Assembly (NCBI GenBank): GCA_016176405.1
Contig: JACOXG010000010.1
Span: 1-33,077, forward strand
Direction: 5' to 3'
Length of the DNA stretch: 33,077 nt
Source of the DNA: Candidatus Daviesbacteria bacterium
GTDB taxonomy: Bacteria > Patescibacteriota > Microgenomatia > Daviesbacterales > UBA10151
Made by a program: the position numbers and the translations under genes. The notes below the pieces were generated by a model. The model was not told the origin of the DNA. It ran no database searches and saw only the letters and a program-made list of their open reading frames with translations. The first letter of the stretch is position 1. Each line of letters begins with the position of its first letter. This document shows positions 25,803-33,077 of this stretch, in pieces.

Positions 25803-27023
25803 ATGGAGTCATATAACTATATAGAGTCAGGAATTGTCTTTTCATTAAAAGACAGAAGATCATTAGAGAAGTTTAAATACCAAAGTAAAGATTTCTCGGT
25901 TCACCAAAAAACAATAGATTTTGTATTAAACTATTCTGAAAATTATGAGAATTTTCCAACTGAAGCTCTATTATTAGAGAAATTTCCAGACCTTGATAAA
26001 AATGCCGTTGGATTAGACATAGAATATTGCCTCCAAGAATTTGACAAACAACTAATATTCCGGAAGACAGTAGAAGTAATAAATAGCAATAAAGACCTAT
26101 TAAAATCAGAGCCTAAAAATGCCATAAAGAAAATATTGTCCGGCCTGGAAGACGTAGAATTATCATTTGATGATGACATAGAGATATATGACAATGGGGC
26201 ACTCAGTAGGTTAGAAGACTATAATAAAAAGGTAGAATTACGGAATAAGGGACTAAAAACACTAGGCATTCCAACTAGCTTCAAAACAATAAATAGAACT
26301 ACAATCGGGTGGATGAAAGGAGATTTAGTTTCTATCTTTGCTAGGCCTGGCATTGGAAAAACTTTTTTATTGATTCATGCAGCAGCAGTGGCCTATAAAT
26401 TTGGGTTCAAGGTGTTGTTCATTTCTACAGAGATGTCCAAAGCTGCTATCAATGCTAGGATGGATGTAATGCTAGGGAAGATGTATGGATATGACTTTTC
26501 ACACACGTCAATTAGGAGAGGAGAAGGCTTAGATAAAGAAAAATACAAGGAATTCCTAACAAAGCTAAATTCAAAGCGTCTAATAGTTTTAGATAGCATA
26601 GAAAGAAATGCTATAACATATAATGGGATAGCCTCAAAAGTTAGGAAATATAAACCAGACTTGCTAGTTCTAGATGGGATACAATTAATAGCTTCTGAAA
26701 AATCATCAAATGCTGTATGGGAAAAAATGTTTAACTTATTCTATGGCATAAAGACCCTATCATTATCATCACAAATAACTAGCATTGTTTCTACTCAAGC
26801 GAATAGAAAAGCTGCTGATTTATTTGTACCGCCCAAAGTCGCAGAAGTAGCATTTGGAGACGCTTTAATACAAGCATCAGATTATGCTATGTCTCTATGC
26901 AGAGTCAGAAATGAACCCTTACAGCTATTAGTGCAATTTCAAAAATTTAGGGATGAGGCCTTTCCCGCCGATTATGTAACAATGCATTGGGACGTAGATA
27001 AAGGAGATATAAAAGAAATATAA
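25803..27023 (+). CDS. DnaB-like replicative helicase
   Basis: 406 aa; GDLVSIFARPGIGKTFLLIHAAAVA Walker A, VLFISTEMSKAAINARMD, LLVLDGIQLI Walker B. Confidence 0.9.
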   Translation: MESYNYIESGIVFSLKDRRSLEKFKYQSKDFSVHQKTIDFVLNYSENYENFPTEALLLEKFPDLDKNAVGLDIEYCLQEFDKQLIFRKTVEVINSNKDLLKSEPKNAIKKILSGLEDVELSFDDDIEIYDNGALSRLEDYNKKVELRNKGLKTLGIPTSFKTINRTTIGWMKGDLVSIFARPGIGKTFLLIHAAAVAYKFGFKVLFISTEMSKAAINARMDVMLGKMYGYDFSHTSIRRGEGLDKEKYKEFLTKLNSKRLIVLDSIERNAITYNGIASKVRKYKPDLLVLDGIQLIASEKSSNAVWEKMFNLFYGIKTLSLSSQITSIVSTQANRKAADLFVPPKVAEVAFGDALIQASDYAMSLCRVRNEPLQLLVQFQKFRDEAFPADYVTMHWDVDKGDIKEI

Positions 27024-27232
27024 TGCCATATCTTGAAATTCCATATGAATTAGCAGATGAAATAGCGGATTGGGCGGGTGTCTATGGGGGCCATGATGAA
27101 ATATGTAATCCTAGACAAAGAATACAAGATAAATGTAGAATCTGTTTTACTGAAGAATTAGTAGATAGAATTAAAAAAAGTGTGGAGAATGAAGAAAAAT
27201 ATTATGCAATGTATCTTAGACCTCCTATATAA
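27023..27232 (+). CDS. Small hypothetical protein
   Basis: 69 aa; TAATG overlap with the helicase stop. Confidence 0.6.
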   Translation: MPYLEIPYELADEIADWAGVYGGHDEICNPRQRIQDKCRICFTEELVDRIKKSVENEEKYYAMYLRPPI

Positions 27233-27240
27233 TACTACAT

Positions 27241-27312
27241 GGCGGGGTGGAGCAGCGGCAGCTCGTTGGGCTCATAACCCAAAGGTCGTTGGTTCGAATC
27301 CAACCCCCGTCT
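27241..27312 (+). tRNA. tRNA-Met(CAT), initiator type
   Basis: GGCGGGGTGGAGCAGCGGCAGCTCGTTGGGCTCATAACCCAAAGGTCGTTGGTTCGAATCCAACCCCCGTCT; anticodon stem has three consecutive G-C pairs (GGG/CCC) and A11-T24 as in bacterial fMet tRNA. Confidence 0.9.
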
Positions 27313-27357
27313 CCCAAGACAATAATTAAAACTTTAAGAGCATAAAGGAGATGTAAA

Positions 27358-27504
27358 ATGGAAAAACAACGCAACAAAGAAGTCCGAATTTTAGACGACA
27401 AAGAAGGTAGTGAGCTTTTCTATTCATGGATGAAAGAATTGACATTAGACCAGCAAAACTGTATAAGAATATTCCTAAGATCAAATGATTTTAAACATGA
27501 GTAA
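27358..27504 (+). CDS. Small hypothetical protein (48 aa)
   Basis: AAAGGAG 7 nt upstream of ATG; MEKQRNKEVRILDDKEGSELFYSWMKELTLDQQNCIRIFLRSNDFKHE. Confidence 0.55.
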   Translation: MEKQRNKEVRILDDKEGSELFYSWMKELTLDQQNCIRIFLRSNDFKHE

Positions 27505-27518
27505 AACATAGGATTAAA

Positions 27519-27809
27519 ATGAAGAAACAAACAACACATCATATTCCTAATTCAATAAAAAAAGACTTACCAAATCCTAATTGCAAATGTGGTAAACCAA
27601 TGCGGATTGTGATTCAACCAGGCCAACATATTCATCCATGTCCCGTTCATCCAGACAAAGCCGTGTATGGCTTAAATATAATTTATAGAAAACCACTAAG
27701 AGCAGCAATAGCTCAATTAGGTAGAGCAGATGTCTTATATACATCCAGGCTGAAGGTTCAAATCCTTCTTGCTGCACCAGTTAAATTAACTATTGGAAAA
27801 TGCCCCTAG
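27519..27809 (+). CDS. Small Cys/His protein whose ORF runs through a tRNA gene
   Basis: N-terminal CKCGKPMRIVIQPGQHIHPCPVHPDK looks genuine; the C-terminal AAIAQLGRADVLYTSRLKVQILLAAP is translated tRNA sequence. Confidence 0.45.
   Translation: MKKQTTHHIPNSIKKDLPNPNCKCGKPMRIVIQPGQHIHPCPVHPDKAVYGLNIIYRKPLRAAIAQLGRADVLYTSRLKVQILLAAPVKLTIGKCP
27702..27779 (+). tRNA. tRNA-Ile(TAT) with encoded CCA
   Basis: Acceptor GCAGCAA/TTGCTGC, anticodon arm GATGT-CTTATAT-ACATC, T arm GAAGG-TTCAAAT-CCTTC, ends ACCA. Confidence 0.9.
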
Positions 27810-27851
27810 AACCTCCTAGAATGAAATCTGCAGGGGTTCTTTAAAAGAGTT

Positions 27852-28736
27852 ATGGTAAACTACTTAGACTGGGTTAAAAAGATTGGAATTGATGGTCGTT
27901 TTAGTGGAAATGAATACATAGCCTGCTGCCCATTACACGGAGAGAAACATCCTAGCTTTAGTCTCAATTTACAAACAGGGTTGTGGAATTGTTTTTCTAA
28001 TTGTGGTGGAGGGAATTTTGTCTCTTTAGTTCAAAAAGTATATGATGTTAGCTTATTAGAAGCAACTAAACTAATATCTGATGAGATGCCTGGACAGATA
28101 AATTTCGACTTAGACATTGAAGAAGACAATACAAATTTAGTGCTTCCAGAGGTTAAATTCCCATTTGTTAGAAATAATTTTCCAAAATGGATATTAGATA
28201 GAGGCTTTACCAAAGACATACTAACTAAATGGAAGTGTGGCTTTAATCCAGATAGTGGTTCATTTGTAATTTCAGTATATGATGAAAAGAAAAGATTAGT
28301 TGGTTGGATATGCCGACAGCCTAATGGAAAAGAGCCAAAGTACATAAATTCTACGGGTCTAGAAAAATCAAAAATAGTTTTTGGCCTATATAATATTAAG
28401 CAGAGAAGAATAGTATGCGTAACAGAGGGGGCATTAAATACAATTTGGTTAAATCAACATGGTTTTTCTTCAGTGGCAATTTTAGGGGCAAGACTATCAA
28501 GACGACAGGAGGAACTTTTATCAATAGCACCAATAACTGAACTAATTATTTGTTTAGACAATGATGAAGCAGGAAGAAAAGGAAGAGATGAAATATATGC
28601 CATAATGAAAAAATACTTTCAAATATCATTTATACAAATCCCAAATGAATACAATGATGTTCAAGACATTAAAGATCCAAAATTACTGACAAACATAATT
28701 AAAAACAGAACAATGTTCAAAGAAGGAGTTATTTAG
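27852..28736 (+). CDS. DNA primase (CHC2 zinc finger + Toprim)
   Basis: 294 aa; CCPLHGEKHPSFSLNLQTGLWNCFSNCGGGNFVSLV; Toprim VTEGALNT...LIICLDNDEAGRKG. Confidence 0.9.
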   Translation: MVNYLDWVKKIGIDGRFSGNEYIACCPLHGEKHPSFSLNLQTGLWNCFSNCGGGNFVSLVQKVYDVSLLEATKLISDEMPGQINFDLDIEEDNTNLVLPEVKFPFVRNNFPKWILDRGFTKDILTKWKCGFNPDSGSFVISVYDEKKRLVGWICRQPNGKEPKYINSTGLEKSKIVFGLYNIKQRRIVCVTEGALNTIWLNQHGFSSVAILGARLSRRQEELLSIAPITELIICLDNDEAGRKGRDEIYAIMKKYFQISFIQIPNEYNDVQDIKDPKLLTNIIKNRTMFKEGVI

Positions 28737-29480
28737 ATGCCTGGAATTAACAGAATAAAGTCAGAAGCAGCAGACGAGAAATCACAACAATCTAGTTCAG
28801 AGCTCTGGCCAAAAGATGGAGATGAAGTATTTGGCCTAATAGTATCTGACGGGAATGATGATAATGACTTAAGATTTGATAAGTTCTATACCCATTCTGT
28901 CCAAGGAAAAAGAGATGATGGCTCGAATCTTTGGAAGAATTCTCTCTGCCCTTCTAAAGAGGAAGAAGTATGTAAACTATGTGATAAGGATGTTAGACCA
29001 GCGAGAAAATTTGGGTTTTGGATGTATGTAAATTATATTTTACATAAAGAGAAGAAGAATGATTCCTGGGAAGCTGTGAAAAAGAGGGCCTCGGGAGAAG
29101 TACAATATAAAGAAGACATAAATGACTTTAGAGTATTTTCTCATGGGTTTGGGTCTAAAGACTATCTTTTCAATCAAGTTGTAGATATATTCAATGAGTA
29201 TGGTTCATTGAATAAATATGTTATTAGAATCAAAAGGACAGGTTCTGGTATGAAAGATACATCTTATGCTATAACCAGTACCACTAAAATATTTGAGCTG
29301 CCAAAAGAAATGCAGACTAAAGTGAAAGAATTGCCTGGGATTAGAGAATTCTTTAAAAAGCAATGGTCTCCTAGAGTTCAAACATCAGAAGACAATAAAG
29401 ATGCTAAATTATTAACTCAAGAAAATGATGAACTAGGTTTGGGAGATATAGATGAAGACCCTACAGAATCTTTGTTTTAA
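28737..29480 (+). CDS. Single-stranded DNA-binding-like protein
   Basis: 247 aa; Cys motif CPSKEEEVCKLCDKD and acidic C-terminal tail (DELGLGDIDEDPTESLF); follows helicase and primase. Confidence 0.55.
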   Translation: MPGINRIKSEAADEKSQQSSSELWPKDGDEVFGLIVSDGNDDNDLRFDKFYTHSVQGKRDDGSNLWKNSLCPSKEEEVCKLCDKDVRPARKFGFWMYVNYILHKEKKNDSWEAVKKRASGEVQYKEDINDFRVFSHGFGSKDYLFNQVVDIFNEYGSLNKYVIRIKRTGSGMKDTSYAITSTTKIFELPKEMQTKVKELPGIREFFKKQWSPRVQTSEDNKDAKLLTQENDELGLGDIDEDPTESLF

Positions 29481-29488
29481 ATTTTCTG

Positions 29489-29497
29489 AGTTATAAT
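29489..29497 (+). promoter_or_regulatory. Putative -10-like element AGTTATAAT
   Basis: Third intergenic copy of the same 9-mer. Confidence 0.35.
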
Positions 29498-29581
29498 CTA
29501 GTTCTTTAGTTCATTATTTTATAGTTTAATAGATGATTATAAGATAAGAATATTTATTTATAGTATAGTCCAAAGCATAAA

Positions 29582-29693
29582 TAGGTCCATTATGGCGCAA
29601 CAGGACCTGTATTAGTATATATAAGGACCTGTATTGGACTCATTAGAGCACAAGACCTATAATGGACCTAATGGTATATAGGACCTATACTAG
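29582..29693 (+). repeat. Intergenic GGWCC-centred repeat cluster
   Basis: GGTCC at 29584, GGACC at 29603, 29625, 29664, 29681 and AGACC at 29654, mostly within (A/T)GGACCT(G/A)TA; perfect 12-bp inverted pair TAGGTCCATTAT (29582-29593)/ATAATGGACCTA (29659-29670). Confidence 0.7.
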
Positions 29694-29707
29694 ATTGAAT
29701 AGAATAA

Positions 29708-30907
29708 ATGATTAATTTACTATATGATCTACAGCTAAGCGTATTAGACTCATTAGATGACGGGAATTTTATTATGACTACGGACTCTAATGTAAATGTA
29801 GCCACTGTATTGATAAAAAATTTACTTAATTTGTCTAATAACATAAAAATTTATGTTTTAGTGCCGCCAAAGTCTAAAATCCTAAACTTTAAAAATTATT
29901 TATTAAGTGACATACAATCTTCCAATTTAGACTTTATTGAGTACAAATATTATGGAAATCCGTTCGTAGATAGGATGTCCTTTTTTAGTCGAGATTTAAT
30001 TCAATCTCTGAAGAACTTGAAAGTTGATATTGTCTATACTAATGATCCATGCAAAGTTCTGGGGTATAAGACAGTGCTATATAGTCTATTATCAAAACCG
30101 GTTCCAGTGATGTCCAGAAATCACTGGGTGACCGGAAAGACAGACTATAAGGTTCCACAATACATTGACTTTGCTCTTAGACAATGCGAAGGAGCTTTGT
30201 ATTCTGATAATGCTACTTTCAATTCAAAATTTGCTGTCGATTCATTCTTATATAATGCAGAACAATACTTGAATAAAGAGACGATAGAGTCACTGTCTAA
30301 AAAATTAGATCATATAGAATGTGTAGACATAGATAAAATTGATCAATATAGAACTGATGAAAAGTTTGATGAATTTACTATGATTTTTGCAAATAGACTT
30401 AGTTATTACACTGGATGGAAAGAGACATTAGACGCTATAAATAGACTATGGAAAAGACGAAAAGATTTTCAAGTCATAGTCCCAGACCCTGGAAATAAAT
30501 TCAAACAAGAAGACTTATTTTCTGAATATAATTTTATTAAGACAGTGAATAAAGATACTTGGACTCATGAAGATTACATAAAAACCTGTTGGAAAGTAGA
30601 TGCCTGTATAGGTAACCATAAATATCCGGCTACTTGGGGCGGACTGGCTATAACAGAACCAATGGCAGCGTACAGTATTCCTATTATTCCTAAAAGACAC
30701 GCTTATTTAGAAATGTTTGATTCAGACTCTCATTCTTTTTTTACTGATGAAAATGATCTTATTAGAGCCATTGAATTTTATTTAGACAATAGAGAAATTT
30801 TAGAGAAAGATAAGCTAAGAGCCAGAGCCTTTTGTGAAAAGAATCTTTCACCTCAAAAATTTGCTGAATTTATTTTAGATAAGCTTAATATGCTATGCAT
30901 ATCATAA
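29708..30907 (+). CDS. Glycosyltransferase-like protein (GT-B type)
   Basis: 399 aa; N-terminal MINLLYDLQLSVLDSLDDGNFIMTT; C-terminal TWGGLAITEPMAAYSIPIIPKRHAYLEMF and FCEKNLSPQKFAEFILDKL resemble GT4-type enzymes. Confidence 0.6.
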   Translation: MINLLYDLQLSVLDSLDDGNFIMTTDSNVNVATVLIKNLLNLSNNIKIYVLVPPKSKILNFKNYLLSDIQSSNLDFIEYKYYGNPFVDRMSFFSRDLIQSLKNLKVDIVYTNDPCKVLGYKTVLYSLLSKPVPVMSRNHWVTGKTDYKVPQYIDFALRQCEGALYSDNATFNSKFAVDSFLYNAEQYLNKETIESLSKKLDHIECVDIDKIDQYRTDEKFDEFTMIFANRLSYYTGWKETLDAINRLWKRRKDFQVIVPDPGNKFKQEDLFSEYNFIKTVNKDTWTHEDYIKTCWKVDACIGNHKYPATWGGLAITEPMAAYSIPIIPKRHAYLEMFDSDSHSFFTDENDLIRAIEFYLDNREILEKDKLRARAFCEKNLSPQKFAEFILDKLNMLCIS

Positions 30908-31830
30908 TAACTGGTTGTGATAAAACTGGAAAAAGTTTTTTGGCTAGAGAGTTAAGCAAACGTTTATATTTTCCAGTTATCAATAGGCTAGTTCCAAAAC
31001 AAAATATTTTTATAGAATGTATTGACACGTTAACTGAATTAAAAAGTCCAATGATAATAGATAGATTTCATATAGATGAAGAAGTCTATGGACCAATAAA
31101 ACGTGGAAAAAGTAGATTTGATTTTAGACAATATAAGATAATAGAGCTTTTGATGTTGATGTTAAAAACAGTTAATGTTTATTGTATAGATTCGGAAAGT
31201 TCAATTCAGTCTAGAATAAACTTATCAAAAGAAAATGAATACATATCTAGTAACGAAGTCAACATAATTTTACGGTCATATGATAATTGCTTAAGGACCA
31301 GTATTTTAACTTGGAATACGTATAAATTAGGAGATGATATTAGTCCATTAGTAAGTTTGATACAAAAACAAACACTGAATTTAAGACGCAGACTTAATTT
31401 TTTGTCCTATAGGACAATAGGAAATTTACTCGGATCTATTTTAATAGTTGGAGATAGATATGGAGACAAATTATTGCCACCTCTAATTCCATTTGGTAAT
31501 AATGAGCCAGGACTAAGATTATTTTTAGCTTTAGAAAAGTCTAATCTGTCTTGGTCTGATATAATAATAACTAACTCAATTAAATTAAATAAAAATGAAA
31601 TCGGACTAGAAATTGACAATAAAAAAGCTTTAATTGAAGAATGTTCTTTGCCGAATATAAAAGTCATAGTCTGTTTGGGAAATAACGCGTATAATAATGT
31701 ATTGGCCATTAAACCAAAAATTTCGAACAATGTCATAATAAACAAAATACCTCACCCGAGTGCTTGGTTTGTCTATCAAAATAAATCCATAGAAAGTTAT
31801 TCGAGACTAATAGATGCAGCAATACTTTAA
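30895..31830 (+). CDS. P-loop (d)NMP-kinase-like domain fused to uracil-DNA-glycosylase-superfamily-like domain
   Basis: 311 aa; Walker A GCDKTGKS and IIDRFHIDEEVYG; C-terminal ILIVGDRYG...IIITNSIK...VIVCLGNNAY...IPHPSAW follows the UDG superfamily motif order. Confidence 0.65.
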   Translation: MHIIITGCDKTGKSFLARELSKRLYFPVINRLVPKQNIFIECIDTLTELKSPMIIDRFHIDEEVYGPIKRGKSRFDFRQYKIIELLMLMLKTVNVYCIDSESSIQSRINLSKENEYISSNEVNIILRSYDNCLRTSILTWNTYKLGDDISPLVSLIQKQTLNLRRRLNFLSYRTIGNLLGSILIVGDRYGDKLLPPLIPFGNNEPGLRLFLALEKSNLSWSDIIITNSIKLNKNEIGLEIDNKKALIEECSLPNIKVIVCLGNNAYNNVLAIKPKISNNVIINKIPHPSAWFVYQNKSIESYSRLIDAAIL

Positions 31831-33077
31831 AAAATCAATGACGTTGGTTAAGTCTAAATTAGACTTTTCAGATCTTTTAAGGTTTATTGCAAAGTCACAA
31901 AGCCTAGTCATAGATACTGAGACTTCAGGTCTAAGACTATGGCAAGATGATTTTGTGTCTGCTATTGGGATTGGAGATATAGACAGACAATTTTTTCTAG
32001 ATTTGCGTCCTGATTGTTTGGATTATGAAATTAGTTTAAGTGAACTATTTGACTCTTTAAGAAAGACTAAAGTTATTATTGGCCATAATATAAAATTTGA
32101 CTTAGCCGGCCTATTAAGACTAGGATACGAGGTTCCAGATAATCAAGAAATTCATGACACAATTGTAATGGCTAGGTTGTTATCAATAGAAAGATTTCCT
32201 AAGTTAGGTCTCACTCCTTTAATCCAACAGTACATTTCAGAGTTTGGTAGTCAATATGATATAGACTTTAAGCAGTTCTTAAAGACTAATAAAATAAAGC
32301 TGTATTCTCAGTCCCCTAGTTTAGAGCTTGGGATCTACTGTTTAAATGATGTTTACTATACAGCTAGTCTATATGAAAAATTTAAACAATCATTAGTTTC
32401 TTTAAACTTGGTTGGACTTTGGAATCATGAGATTAAAGTAACTAAGACAGTTTGGAAAATGGAAAAACAAGGAGTTTTAATAGACAAGAAATATTGTAGC
32501 ACGGCCTTAAGTGTAATTAGCTTAAAGTCTAAGCAATTGGAGTCTGAAATTAACGAAGTGGCTGGTGAAGATGTAAACTTAGGAAGTAACAAACAGCTAT
32601 CAAAATTTTTTAGGGGTCTTAAATTAGAGGCTCCAACAAAAACTAAGAAGGGGGGCGAAAGTTGGGGAGAGGCTTCTTTAATTTTATTAGACCATCCAGT
32701 AGCTAAGAAATTGTTATCTTGGAGAGGACTTCAAAAATTAAAGACATCATATTTTGAGACATACTTAGAAAGAGAAAGTCCATTACATTGCTCATTTAAA
32801 AACTGGGGTACTGTTACTGGACGGTTTTCTTGTGTTGATCCTAATTTTCAACAGCTACCTAAAGAATTGACTAAAATTTTTGATGAAGATGAGACTAAAG
32901 AACTGTCAGAATTTCAAAAGGCTGCCATAGCCTTAGTGAAGGCTGATAAAGAACGCCAAGGAGGCGGTAAACTTTTAATAAAGTCTGTGTCTTCATATGA
33001 AGATGATATATTTGATGAAGAGAAACACATTTCTGCTAAGAGGTCTATAGTTCCTAGAGATGGAAATGTTTTTCTTA
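31814..33077 (+). CDS. polA-like: Family A DNA polymerase with 3'-5' exonuclease domain (truncated by the window end)
   Basis: Absent from the ORF track. Exo motifs LVIDTETSGL and IIGHNIKFDLAGLL, then GTVTGRFSCVDPNFQQLPKE and AKRSIVPRDGNVFL. Confidence 0.9.
   Translation, partial: MQQYFKKSMTLVKSKLDFSDLLRFIAKSQSLVIDTETSGLRLWQDDFVSAIGIGDIDRQFFLDLRPDCLDYEISLSELFDSLRKTKVIIGHNIKFDLAGLLRLGYEVPDNQEIHDTIVMARLLSIERFPKLGLTPLIQQYISEFGSQYDIDFKQFLKTNKIKLYSQSPSLELGIYCLNDVYYTASLYEKFKQSLVSLNLVGLWNHEIKVTKTVWKMEKQGVLIDKKYCSTALSVISLKSKQLESEINEVAGEDVNLGSNKQLSKFFRGLKLEAPTKTKKGGESWGEASLILLDHPVAKKLLSWRGLQKLKTSYFETYLERESPLHCSFKNWGTVTGRFSCVDPNFQQLPKELTKIFDEDETKELSEFQKAAIALVKADKERQGGGKLLIKSVSSYEDDIFDEEKHISAKRSIVPRDGNVFL

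Noticed and set aside
631-31745. All other minus-strand ORFs in the track
   Set aside because: Each lies antisense to a well-supported + strand gene, is short and has no recognisable motif.
1-33077. CRISPR array, anti-CRISPR, integrase, transposon, terminase or capsid genes
   Set aside because: No direct-repeat/spacer pattern and no recognisable motifs for these families in this window; absence cannot be extended beyond it.

Overview
The window is a compact, AT-rich stretch of a tailed double-stranded DNA phage genome (or a phage-derived metagenomic contig). Every gene I trust is on the + strand. Left part (1-16.7 kb) is a virion module: repeat-rich adhesin or appendage proteins, two beta-helix-like proteins (one with a long polyglycine C-terminus), a head-tail connector-like protein, a tail-terminator-like protein, a tail tube-like protein, a gpG/gpGT-like tail assembly chaperone pair with a textbook -1 frameshift site, a very short tape-measure candidate, and a large tail-tip or baseplate protein. 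Middle part (16.7-22.4 kb) is accessory: Cys-rich proteins, a stand-alone TSCPD domain, a structured RNA locus containing a tRNA-His-like fold, tRNA-Leu(TAA), a SprT-like protease, a sigma-like protein, a membrane microprotein, translation initiation factor IF3, a cytidine deaminase-like protein and small zinc-ribbon ORFs. Right part (22.4-33 kb) is replication: SNF2/HARP-like helicase, DEDD exonuclease, DnaB-like helicase, CHC2-Toprim primase, SSB-like protein, glycosyltransferase, a kinase-UDG-like fusion and a truncated family A DNA polymerase. It also carries an initiator-type tRNA-Met and tRNA-Ile(TAT). The best candidates for something new are: (1) a translation-initiation takeover set (phage IF3 plus initiator-type tRNA); (2) the nested RNA at 17828-17968; (3) the glycosyltransferase/kinase-UDG/polymerase cluster downstream of a GGACC-repeat intergenic region; (4) one domain reused in three different virion proteins; and (5) an in-frame TGA splitting a putative zinc-binding ORF. 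All calls are from reading the sequence only; no database search was run.
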